DNA of 44,872 nt from Clostridia bacterium (lineage in GTDB: Bacteria > Bacillota > Clostridia > Peptostreptococcales > Anaerovoracaceae). Shown here one piece after another: positions 17,092 to 25,352 of the stretch; the first letter of the stretch is position 1, and every line of letters starts with the position of its first letter. The notes beneath the pieces are model-generated. The model saw nothing but the letters and a program-made list of their open reading frames with translations, made no database searches and was not told the origin of the DNA. Made by a program: the position numbers and the translations under genes. The stretch is taken from positions 1 through 44,872 of the forward strand of contig CAJTER010000007.1 of the NCBI GenBank assembly GCA_910575405.1, given 5' to 3'.

Positions 17092-18203
17092 AGTTGATAA
17101 TTTTCTATTTCTTCAGGAACATATGCATAACAATCTGTATCCCAAACTGTCGGTGCATGATGGCGTAAATAAATCTGATATTCTGGAACCATACCTTTAA
17201 TTGCTCTAGGTACCTCCCATAAATCAGATAGATAATGATAGGCGCTAATAGCTAACCTTGGCTTTTGTTCCACAATAATGCCTTTTGCTCCCTGCATAGC
17301 TCTGAGCTCAAAAGTTTCTACATCCATTTTAATAAAGGTGACTTTTTTCCCCTTTAACTCATGATCAATTGTTGTAATTTTCTCTGTATGTTTCTCCTCT
17401 CCCTGTACATAACCATATTCGATGGTTGTGATTTCATCTGATACTCCAGCATTAATTAACCGAATTTTTGTTCTATCATATTTGTCTGCGGTTTTCTGCA
17501 GTTCATGGAAAATGGCAGAATCTAATTCAAAAGAATAGATTGCACCAAATTGGCCGCCTGTAACCTTCAAAAGTTTGTCTATTGAATCTCCTTTATAGGC
17601 CCCAGCATCTATCATGTATTCGTTTGGCCCCATTGAGAAGATCCCAGAAGAAAAATATTCGCCGGGTATTTTCAACTCGTTAAAAATTTTCGTTGCTAGC
17701 GGTGGGGCAATCCGATTACAAATTGCTTCTACATAAATCTCCTTTGATTGCTCATCATCAAACAAATCAACGGAGTCAATAATTACACTTCGATTATTTT
17801 CAAACCACTCGTCACCATAATGGGGATCGTATACATTCATTGCATACCAGTCCATAGGATAACATTCAATCCCCATGTCTGTTAACTGTTTATAAACTGG
17901 ACGCCATTCTCCGATCATAATTACTACTACAATATCGTCCATCGCAACGATTTGTTCGGGAGAAAGGCATACCTTGCCTTTGAACTGTTTCCCCCATCTC
18001 TGCGGATTGTTGTCTCCTACATATTCAAATCTCCGCAAATGCTCTTGATCCGCGCAGTCCTCAAAAAATTCACCTGTTCCGAAAATACATATATTCTTAT
18101 GAGAGTATATCGCGTTTTGGACATTTATTGCACGGTTATGTACTTCATAGTTAGTCCTGATTGCATAGTCTATAGCCTCATTCAATCTATTCTTTCTCTG
18201 CAT
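17088..18203 (-). CDS. Rossmann-module plus FkbM-family methyltransferase
   Basis: 371 residues in two parts. Residues about 35-115 form the shared module: NICIFGTGEFFEDC, YVGDNNPQRWGKQFKG, CLSPEQI and VVVIMIGE. Residues about 190-350 form an FkbM-type SAM methyltransferase, with motif I EYMIDAGAYKGDSIDKL, IYSFELDS, LINAGVSDE and TFIKMDVETFELRAMQGA, the last being the characteristic FkbM KxDxEgxExxxLxGA segment. FkbM proteins O-methylate sugars and antibiotic backbones. In this position it probably methylates a glycan residue. It overlaps the following glycosyltransferase by four bases and starts 29 bases after the radical SAM stop. Confidence 0.82.
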   Translation of the reverse strand: MQRKNRLNEAIDYAIRTNYEVHNRAINVQNAIYSHKNICIFGTGEFFEDCADQEHLRRFEYVGDNNPQRWGKQFKGKVCLSPEQIVAMDDIVVVIMIGEWRPVYKQLTDMGIECYPMDWYAMNVYDPHYGDEWFENNRSVIIDSVDLFDDEQSKEIYVEAICNRIAPPLATKIFNELKIPGEYFSSGIFSMGPNEYMIDAGAYKGDSIDKLLKVTGGQFGAIYSFELDSAIFHELQKTADKYDRTKIRLINAGVSDEITTIEYGYVQGEEKHTEKITTIDHELKGKKVTFIKMDVETFELRAMQGAKGIIVEQKPRLAISAYHYLSDLWEVPRAIKGMVPEYQIYLRHHAPTVWDTDCYAYVPEEIENYQL

Positions 18204-18232
18204 TTAACTCTTCTCTTTCTTCCCAAAAGGAT

Positions 18233-19882
18233 TTAACTCCTACTACAAACCTTTTCTCTCACTAAAAAAGGCTTGAATTCTGCAATTTGAACAATTTTAT
18301 CCTGAAATATATCCATTTGTAACATATGTTTTAGCTCTGCTTGCAACTCTCCATCTGTATTTAACATGGCCTGCTCCAAATAGTCCTCTGTTGTATACAT
18401 ATCCCAATTTCGTAATTTTGTAAAAACCACTTGATCTACATGGTATCTTTTTCCCATTTTGATGAAATCAATCATCTCTTTATAATTATTTTTCTGAACC
18501 ACCATTCTTATCTCAACATACTCAATTTCATGATTTATTCTCATTGTGCAAACTCGGTTCAGATTTTCCTGTAAAAAATTCCAATCTCCGCCTCTGCGAA
18601 TTCGATTATAAGTTTTCTCTGTCGCCGCATCTATCGAAATGTTCAAATGAATTCGCTTAAAATGGTGCACTAGCGCATCTAAGTTTTTTTCATTTAATAG
18701 TAACCCATTACTTAACAGTACAATAGATTCCCTTTTACACCTATCATTTGAAAACAGTATTTTCCTGTCAATTTTGCTGAATAAAGCTTCCCCTGTACTC
18801 GAAAGCTCTAATCTTTTCGCCTTTTCTAACCACCCTGTCTGAATAATCTCATCTGCAAATCTCTCACGCACTTTCAATTGTTCCCCTGATGCAACCTGAA
18901 TTTTATCTCTACATGATGTACAGTTAAGATTACAGGTATAATCCAAGCCTAAAGTTATTTCTTCAGGTACTTGACAATATGTTGCATTCTCCTGTCCGTG
19001 TATATGATTACCCATTAAACCACATGCATCCTTTTTACAAAAACAATACGTACTCGTATCAACCGATAAGCGGTATAGTTTTGCAACTACAGAATTCCAG
19101 CATTCCTGCGGTGAATCTGCTGCAGGATTTCCTATGGGATATTTTACCCAAGTTGAACAGCAAGGATACGCACCAAACCAGGCATATGAAAGCATTTTAT
19201 ATGGCCTATTACAATAAAAATCAGTCAATTCTTTTGCCCGAACCAAATCTTTTAACATAGCTGAAGGTTTACTCATAAAACAAGAAAAAGGTAAATAGTC
19301 TTTTCCTTCTATAAAACCCAATTTATTTAATTCCTCCCGTATGTTATAATAATAAATACTCGCAACTATTATAAAATAACGTTTTAGTTCTTTAATTTCA
19401 TTTATCGTTTTTACCAGACAGCCAGAATATTGAGTTCCACTTTTACTCAAATTGCTGTCAATATAGAGATCTGCACTGATACTGTAACCATTTTCTATGC
19501 ATGCTTGCTGTAAGTTTTTTTCGGTTTCACCTGTTCCCCAAATAGCGATCTTTCTATTGTTCAATACCTTTTCATTAAATGGATCTAACAACCCAAAGCA
19601 TGTTTCAAATTGAATATAATCTGTACCTTCGACTAGGTTATAGTTCTGGATTACCGCTATGTATTCATCCATCTCAATATCACAGATAATGATCAAATAT
19701 TCTCGGCTTCCAAGCACTTCTCTGTCAGATGCCATTAATAGGTTCAACGGTATTTCATACTGACTATTTCCATCCTCTGTTATATATCCATAATAATCAA
19801 GATAATCAAACATATATAAAAATTCATATATATGTCTTTGCTTTCCCCATAATATGCATTTTCTATTGTTTATCACTTCCAT
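18233..19882 (-). CDS. radical SAM enzyme with two N-terminal Rossmann modules and an upstream Cys-rich (SPASM-like) segment
   Basis: 549 residues from the ATG (a GTG three codons earlier is possible). A degenerate module spans about residues 6-95 (KCILWGKQRHIYEF) and a second about 108-195 (KIAIWGTGETEKN, then ADLYIDSNLSKSG and FIIVASIYYY). Residues about 225-295 are cysteine-rich: YPCCSTWVKYPIGNPA, ECWNSVVAKLYRLS and YCFCKKDAC. This looks like a SPASM auxiliary-cluster fold placed before, not after, the radical SAM core. The core follows with CNLNCTSCRD near residue 320, LELSSTGEALFS and IHLNISIDAATEKTYNRI. It is a paralogue of the gene at 30.1-31.8 kb. Substrate unknown. Confidence 0.82.
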   Translation of the reverse strand: MEVINNRKCILWGKQRHIYEFLYMFDYLDYYGYITEDGNSQYEIPLNLLMASDREVLGSREYLIIICDIEMDEYIAVIQNYNLVEGTDYIQFETCFGLLDPFNEKVLNNRKIAIWGTGETEKNLQQACIENGYSISADLYIDSNLSKSGTQYSGCLVKTINEIKELKRYFIIVASIYYYNIREELNKLGFIEGKDYLPFSCFMSKPSAMLKDLVRAKELTDFYCNRPYKMLSYAWFGAYPCCSTWVKYPIGNPAADSPQECWNSVVAKLYRLSVDTSTYCFCKKDACGLMGNHIHGQENATYCQVPEEITLGLDYTCNLNCTSCRDKIQVASGEQLKVRERFADEIIQTGWLEKAKRLELSSTGEALFSKIDRKILFSNDRCKRESIVLLSNGLLLNEKNLDALVHHFKRIHLNISIDAATEKTYNRIRRGGDWNFLQENLNRVCTMRINHEIEYVEIRMVVQKNNYKEMIDFIKMGKRYHVDQVVFTKLRNWDMYTTEDYLEQAMLNTDGELQAELKHMLQMDIFQDKIVQIAEFKPFLVREKVCSRS

Positions 19883-19984
19883 TTGTATCACGCCTTCCCC
19901 AATTATGCATTGTACCCATTTTTAATCAATCGTTCTATGCAAAATAGTTTCTTATCTCTATATTGCAAACAACAATTTTTCTAT

Positions 19985-21265
19985 CTATGGCTGTAAGTTA
20001 AAAATATCATTTATACTAATAATATCGAAACTTCCTATATGTTCTAATGTTTTTCTAATTTCTGTATCATCTCTTACATATGTAATCACCAGTAGATTTT
20101 CAAAGTTTTTTAATTCTTGTGGTGGTACTATCGGTACGCCGTGTAGACTCTGATTCCATTTGCTTTCATCATTATCAGAAAACATGTCTGCCTGTATTAT
20201 GTTATGCCATAGGCTATTAAAATAATTATCTTCAAAAAGTTTTCCTATACCAAATACACAAACTGTATCTGCATTGACCAGTTTTCTAATTGTTATTACT
20301 TCCGATTTACTAAACCGGCCCTCTAGCTCTTTCTTTGTTATTTCTCCATTTATATAGCTTTTAATTAATCTAGCAACTTTAATCGCATGACTCCCTAAAA
20401 GATTCTTAAGTTTATAAGAGGCAGCTTCTTTTTTTAATGCTACAGCACATTGTCTACATAATAAAGGAATACTTTCATCTTCCAGCCCAGACTCAAATTT
20501 ACGGTACTCCGAGCCTTCGACTATTTCCCCCCAATCCTGTTCTAAAAGATTACCTAGAATATGTTCCATTCCATAATCCATACAACATAAAACTACAGTT
20601 CCATTTGGTAATATCTCTGGAGACCATCCGGTCCCACCGCCTAAACCACAAACTAAAGCTCCTGTATGATTATGACTTTCTAAATTAGAATCTTCTAAGT
20701 TTCCCGCCCTGTTATTCATACCATTTGATATTGTAACTTTTGGATCGAGATGCGGCCTAATCGCTTCATGTACTCTTCCATGACAGGAGTATAGATCAAC
20801 CGGAAATTCTTTATTGAATTTATTAAAAATATCAAAATATTGTTCCGAAAGACTAAACTTTGAATTCTCTTCTGCATCAGGAATATGCAGGAGCAAACCT
20901 TCAAATTTTACTCCTTTCAATAACTCATAATCTTCTTCCACTGCACCTTCCAAAGAAGTCGCAAGCGTTACTTTGTATCCCTCCTCGTAGGCATATCGGA
21001 TCATCTTTGCACATTCTTTATTATGAAAAGGTTCTACCATACCTGTTATTGCAATACCTGCACCTTTTTCTATTTTAGACAGACATGTTTTAAAATCTTC
21101 AAATTCCATAGTCAATTTGTCTTTCCCAAACAGTTTTATATATTGATGAACCAATTTTTCCTGCGGACAATATTTGCAGTTGAGTTTACACCCTATTGCT
21201 AACGTAAATTCCCCTCCGAAAGCCTTTTTAATATTTATATCTCTTCGTTTTCTATGGTTGCACAT
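19985..21265 (-). CDS. radical SAM/SPASM enzyme with C-terminal Rossmann module
   Basis: 426 residues. The radical SAM motif CKLNCKYC is near residue 26, GIAITGMVEPFHNKECAKMI occupies the GGE strand, and LLLHIPDAEENSKFS follows in the barrel. A SPASM part carries LPNGTVVLCCMDYGMEHILG and LLCRQC at about residues 215-275. The last 90 residues are the shared module: VCVFGIGKLFEDN, MFSDNDESKWNQSLHG, VPPQELKN and LLVITYV. It is a close paralogue of the gene at 24.0-25.3 kb and of the fragment at 31.8-32.2 kb. The ribosome site AAAGGA is about 14 bases from the ATG, longer than usual. The product likely acts on a peptide- or sugar-like substrate, but nothing in the sequence identifies it. Confidence 0.84.
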   Translation of the reverse strand: MCNHRKRRDINIKKAFGGEFTLAIGCKLNCKYCPQEKLVHQYIKLFGKDKLTMEFEDFKTCLSKIEKGAGIAITGMVEPFHNKECAKMIRYAYEEGYKVTLATSLEGAVEEDYELLKGVKFEGLLLHIPDAEENSKFSLSEQYFDIFNKFNKEFPVDLYSCHGRVHEAIRPHLDPKVTISNGMNNRAGNLEDSNLESHNHTGALVCGLGGGTGWSPEILPNGTVVLCCMDYGMEHILGNLLEQDWGEIVEGSEYRKFESGLEDESIPLLCRQCAVALKKEAASYKLKNLLGSHAIKVARLIKSYINGEITKKELEGRFSKSEVITIRKLVNADTVCVFGIGKLFEDNYFNSLWHNIIQADMFSDNDESKWNQSLHGVPIVPPQELKNFENLLVITYVRDDTEIRKTLEHIGSFDIISINDIFNLQP

Positions 21266-21307
21266 ATCGTATACTCAAGTCCTTTCTCCATTCTTACAAA
21301 CTGCCAG

Positions 21308-22573
21308 CTATTCATCAACACTTTCAAGTTCTGGGTTCGACGATAAAGCAACATTAGACATTGGAAGGCCTAATTCAAAGCATTTCTGACACATTTCATT
21401 TTTTCGCTTTGCAGCCATCATCTCTGTATATGTCGCAGTTTCGATGTCCTCTGCCACAAGGCTTTTCTCTTCGTCATATAAACAGTCACATCCGATTACT
21501 TTTCCCTCTGCTGTCACATAAAACATATTTTTGAAAGAATAGCAGACCTCTGGTGTCTTCCTCAAATCAGGATATGCGCCCTTTTTATATGTGAATTTTA
21601 GTGTATCTAATACTTTTTTTACTGTATCCGATTCCTGACCATTCATCACAGCAATTTGATTTTCTATTGGGTTTACGATAGCCGCCATATGAGTGAAGGT
21701 ATATTTCAGATCATCACATACTGCTTTCCATGCTGTAATTTCTTCCTGCGGTGTATAATTATATTCATGAAAATATACTTCTACAAATGTATCCGGACTG
21801 TATTCATCCAACAGATGACGCAGCTTATACATATTGGATTTGACCAAATTAATATCTCCTCCAGCATGGGCTTTCTTGTATGTCTCCTGATAAAAACCTG
21901 AAAAGGAAATTCTGAAATACTCTGGCCTTAATCTAATGTACTCCTTAAGATTCGGAATCTCCAAACTGAAATTTGTCGATACAATAGGCAAAATACCCTC
22001 TTCTTTGAGAAATGCTGCAAATTCATGGAGATCTTTTCTTAAAAATGGCTCTGTCCAACAGAACAAAGGAATGTATGCCACATTTGGTGTATCTGCTTTA
22101 ATATGACGCACAATTCTTTTGAACTTGTCTAAATCCATCATTGTTGCAGTATTAGGTTTGTAGTTCGTTTGCGGACATGATGGACATGACAGATTACAGC
22201 TGCTTGTAAGATCAATTTCATACACTGGACCCAACAAATCGTCTGCCCAACAAAAATCTGTTTCTCTACACAGTCCATGTGCTTCACAAATATCAAAAAT
22301 CTCTTTTCCCCTAATAGCAGCCGCTACAATAATATAAGGCTTCTCATGCTCAGCCGTATCCCAAAACTGTTCTGGAGATAAAACTTCAAATCCATAAAGC
22401 ATTTTTCCCTGTATTAATGGATTGCTATCTACAACATAGCTAACATTTTTAAATTTTTCTCTCAATAATATGCTGCAAACTGCCCCCCCTGTAATCTTAG
22501 CTCCCCATATGCAGAGAGGGCGTCCTGCAGTCTCTTCTTTCAATTCCAATAATCGTTTATATGTATTTAACAT
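21308..22573 (-). CDS. N-terminal Rossmann module plus radical SAM/SPASM enzyme
   Basis: 421 residues with AGGAGGATGTT before the ATG. Residues about 18-105 are the shared module: PLCIWGAKITGGAV, YVVDSNPLIQGKMLYGF, LSPEQF and YIIVAAAIRG. The radical SAM core begins at YEIDLTSSCNLSCPSCPQ near residue 125 and continues through VAYIPLFCWTEPFLRKDL and PIVSTNFSL. The last 60 residues have the Cys pattern of a SPASM domain (VIGCDCLYDEEKS and NEMCQKCFELG). It stands nine bases downstream of the aldo-keto reductase fusion. The module is at the N-terminus here and at the C-terminus in the next radical SAM gene, so its position is swapped between neighbours. Confidence 0.83.
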   Translation of the reverse strand: MLNTYKRLLELKEETAGRPLCIWGAKITGGAVCSILLREKFKNVSYVVDSNPLIQGKMLYGFEVLSPEQFWDTAEHEKPYIIVAAAIRGKEIFDICEAHGLCRETDFCWADDLLGPVYEIDLTSSCNLSCPSCPQTNYKPNTATMMDLDKFKRIVRHIKADTPNVAYIPLFCWTEPFLRKDLHEFAAFLKEEGILPIVSTNFSLEIPNLKEYIRLRPEYFRISFSGFYQETYKKAHAGGDINLVKSNMYKLRHLLDEYSPDTFVEVYFHEYNYTPQEEITAWKAVCDDLKYTFTHMAAIVNPIENQIAVMNGQESDTVKKVLDTLKFTYKKGAYPDLRKTPEVCYSFKNMFYVTAEGKVIGCDCLYDEEKSLVAEDIETATYTEMMAAKRKNEMCQKCFELGLPMSNVALSSNPELESVDE

Positions 22574-22582
22574 AACATCCTC

Positions 22583-24022
22583 CTATACTCCCAGGATTGC
22601 AACACCTTTCTTCTCCAAGTGCTGCAAAGATTCATAAATAACATTATAATTTGCTTCACTAGCAATGATGATTTGTTCAATTCCCAGTGTTTCTATCTCA
22701 TCTGGCTTTCTTACTATCAGCCCTTTTTCAAAAGGCTCTGTTCCCCATTTCCGTGGATCTGAGTCAAACAAGAAAATCTGTTCTGGCATATGGCCGTACA
22801 AACTTTTATACAAAGAAAACATCCTCCCTGCATAAGGGCCAGCCGCATAAACACCTGTTTTAACTTGTTCGCAGTTATGAAAAAACCCCTTTATTTTATC
22901 CTCCAGTGCACTCTTGTAATTCCATGCAACATGATTCATCTCTTTAATTCTCTGGCGAATTGGGAGATGCTGTGTACATAAGTGTTCACAATGTTTACAA
23001 TCAGAACAGTTGAAAATCCTTTGTCCTTCAATGCCATAAATATCATAGATATAACGGCTGAGATAGGAACTGTCCCTATCGCGCAAAAGATACTGATTAT
23101 AGCTCAACATCAATTTATGAATTGGGATTTCCTCCGGGCATCCCATGCAATAGCGGCATCCTGTGCAAAGTTCCCTTGAGATCCCTCTCTTATCGTGAAG
23201 GTGTAACCGCATCTGCTCAGTTGTCTCCTGCTCAAATGCTTTTAAATTAGAATACAGTTCACATTCATTACTAATGCCATTCAAGACAGTCGTCACACCC
23301 GCTATAGATGCTGTAAATTTCAACGCTGTCTCTGCTATATCTTCCTCTGTTTTACACATTGTTCCGAATACATCTGGGTTTTGAGGGATCACCCCCCCTG
23401 CTAAAGGATTCATAACAGCAATGCCTAGTTCTGCTTCAGCAGCTGCCTTGATACCTTCCTGCACATATTCATAATTGATTATATTACAACTTACAGTGAC
23501 TCCCTCAAATCTGCCATCTTCTACAATTTGGACAATCTCTGTGCCTGTACAATGAGCTGAAAAACAGATATGTCGAATGAGGCCTTCCTTTTTTGCTTTA
23601 TATGCACCTTCAAAAGGACCTCCTGATTTTATAATTTGCCTATATTGCTCTAGATCCAAAATTGCCCACATATGGAAAAAGTCAAGATAATCCGTATCTA
23701 AAGCTTTTAATGTTCGCTCAATCCTTTCTCTTACGCTTTTTTCTGTAGGATCATTAGCCAGCATTGATTTCTCTGCAATGTAAAAAGAACTCCTATCACT
23801 GATCTTTGAAAATGCATTCTTAAATATATCTTGACACTTGCCATCACAATAAGTGTGCGACAAGTCAAAGTAATTAACGCCTTTATCATATGCCTTATTT
23901 ACCAATTCAGCACATATCTCTATACCCCGTTCTGTTTTGTAGAGTTCCTGAGGAAATCGGTTGCCTCCAAACCCCATGGTTGAAACCATTTTTCCTGTCT
24001 TCCCATATGCTCTATATATCAT
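22583..24022 (-). CDS. aldo/keto reductase fused to ferredoxin clusters and a C-terminal Rossmann module
   Basis: 479 residues in three parts. Residues 1-270 are an AKR barrel: MIYRAYGKTGKMVSTMGFGG, NYFDLSHTY with the Asp and Tyr, and FYIAEKSM with the Lys. From about residue 290 two cysteine clusters follow, CTGCRYCMGCPEEIP and CSDCKHCEHLCTQHLP, typical of ferredoxin-linked AKRs that pass electrons to or from Fe-S centres. The last 95 residues are the shared module (TGVYAAGPYAGRMF, FLFDSDPRKWG, RKPDEIETL and QIIIASE). Fe-S electron transfer next to several radical SAM genes suggests a redox partner or a sugar-keto reductase. AAAAGGAT precedes the ATG. Confidence 0.84.
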   Translation of the reverse strand: MIYRAYGKTGKMVSTMGFGGNRFPQELYKTERGIEICAELVNKAYDKGVNYFDLSHTYCDGKCQDIFKNAFSKISDRSSFYIAEKSMLANDPTEKSVRERIERTLKALDTDYLDFFHMWAILDLEQYRQIIKSGGPFEGAYKAKKEGLIRHICFSAHCTGTEIVQIVEDGRFEGVTVSCNIINYEYVQEGIKAAAEAELGIAVMNPLAGGVIPQNPDVFGTMCKTEEDIAETALKFTASIAGVTTVLNGISNECELYSNLKAFEQETTEQMRLHLHDKRGISRELCTGCRYCMGCPEEIPIHKLMLSYNQYLLRDRDSSYLSRYIYDIYGIEGQRIFNCSDCKHCEHLCTQHLPIRQRIKEMNHVAWNYKSALEDKIKGFFHNCEQVKTGVYAAGPYAGRMFSLYKSLYGHMPEQIFLFDSDPRKWGTEPFEKGLIVRKPDEIETLGIEQIIIASEANYNVIYESLQHLEKKGVAILGV

Positions 24023-24038
24023 TATGTTTATATCCTTT

Positions 24039-25295
24039 TTATTTATTGTGCTTACTCAACCAAATGCTCTCCTCATACACCTTGTCAATTAAAACAACAT
24101 TCTCTATGCCACACTTTCTAATCTGTGCCACGATATCTGATCCATTTTTTACAAATACTACAACAAGTAAGTTCTTGTACTCTTTGAGCTCAGAAGGCTT
24201 TACACATTTGATTCCATTAATATAAGTATCCTGCAGCTCTGGATTATTATCAGAGAATAATGTTACACCTAACCCTTCATGCCAGTATTCCTCATAAAAA
24301 TGTTCCTTCCATAATCTCCCTAACCCAAATACGCATATATGATCTGCAGTGGAAAAAGCTTTGAGCAATTCCGCTGTTTTCTTTGGCAATTCCTTTGACT
24401 CACTTATTTTCCAATTATTTATACTTTTCTTCAGACACATTGCCGGCAATGTCTCCCGTTTTTTAGCAACATTGCATCTTCTGCATAAAAGATCAATCGT
24501 ATCATCGTTGAAACCGGCCCTGACTTTTTGATATTCTGCACCTTCACAAATCTCATTCCATGATTGATGTACCAAATTACCCAGAACATGTTTCATTCCA
24601 TAATCCTGACAACATAAAACCAGACTTCCATCCGGAAGCATTACATATGGAGACCGTATATTCGGCATACCTCCTGGTTCATCAAGAATATTGTAACAAG
24701 TAATCTCACCTGTTATTGAAGCGTCATTTTGGTGCTCTATCTCTAAACTACCCGCTCTGTTATCAGGAATCAAAATCTCACATTTGTCTCTATTCACTAT
24801 GATTGGCTTTACAGCCTCATGCAGCTCTCCATGGCAGGAATAATGGTGAATACTGTTTTTATTTTTATCATTAAACTGTTTTAAGAGTTGTAAATATGCA
24901 TCTGTAATAACAAACTTTGAATGATTATCCCTATCCGGAATATGCAAGAAAATATTCTTAAATGTAATATTCTTAATTTTTTCAAAATCCGAATCTGTCA
25001 TTCCCATTAATGTAGTATTCAACCAGATTTCATAACCTTTTTCATATGCATATACGATCATATCCGCACATTCCCTATTATGAAATGGCTCTGACATTCC
25101 TGAAAATACCAGTGTCGAATTCAGCTGCAGATTCTTAAGTGCAGTTTTGAAACTTTTAAAACTCAGCTGTCTTTCTCTATTTTTATCTTCCCTATAATAA
25201 TTTTTCAGTAATAAATCCTGTGGACAATAGTCACAATTAATACTACATCCCATTGTTAAGGATAACTCTAAACAATTTAATTTATCATGTTCCAT
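24039..25295 (-). CDS. radical SAM/SPASM enzyme with C-terminal Rossmann module (paralogue of the 20-kb gene)
   Basis: 418 residues from the ATG at 25293-25295; a TTG 18 codons upstream would also be in frame but starts just past the previous stop without a ribosome site. The cluster motif CSINCDYCPQ is near residue 16. STLVFSGMSEPFHNRECADM, IFLHIPDRDNHSKF, and a SPASM segment LPDGSLVLCCQDYGMKHVLG then LLCRRC follow the same order as in the gene at 20.0-21.3 kb. The final 90 residues are the shared module (ICVFGLGRLWKEHF, LFSDNNPELQD, VKPSELKE and LLVVVFV). The pair probably arose by duplication within the island and may process related substrates. Confidence 0.84.
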   Translation of the reverse strand: MEHDKLNCLELSLTMGCSINCDYCPQDLLLKNYYREDKNRERQLSFKSFKTALKNLQLNSTLVFSGMSEPFHNRECADMIVYAYEKGYEIWLNTTLMGMTDSDFEKIKNITFKNIFLHIPDRDNHSKFVITDAYLQLLKQFNDKNKNSIHHYSCHGELHEAVKPIIVNRDKCEILIPDNRAGSLEIEHQNDASITGEITCYNILDEPGGMPNIRSPYVMLPDGSLVLCCQDYGMKHVLGNLVHQSWNEICEGAEYQKVRAGFNDDTIDLLCRRCNVAKKRETLPAMCLKKSINNWKISESKELPKKTAELLKAFSTADHICVFGLGRLWKEHFYEEYWHEGLGVTLFSDNNPELQDTYINGIKCVKPSELKEYKNLLVVVFVKNGSDIVAQIRKCGIENVVLIDKVYEESIWLSKHNK

Positions 25296-25352
25296 GTTGT
25301 TTATATTCTCCCACTTTAGAAATGCGAAACGGCCTTCCCCTCTATACAAGTT

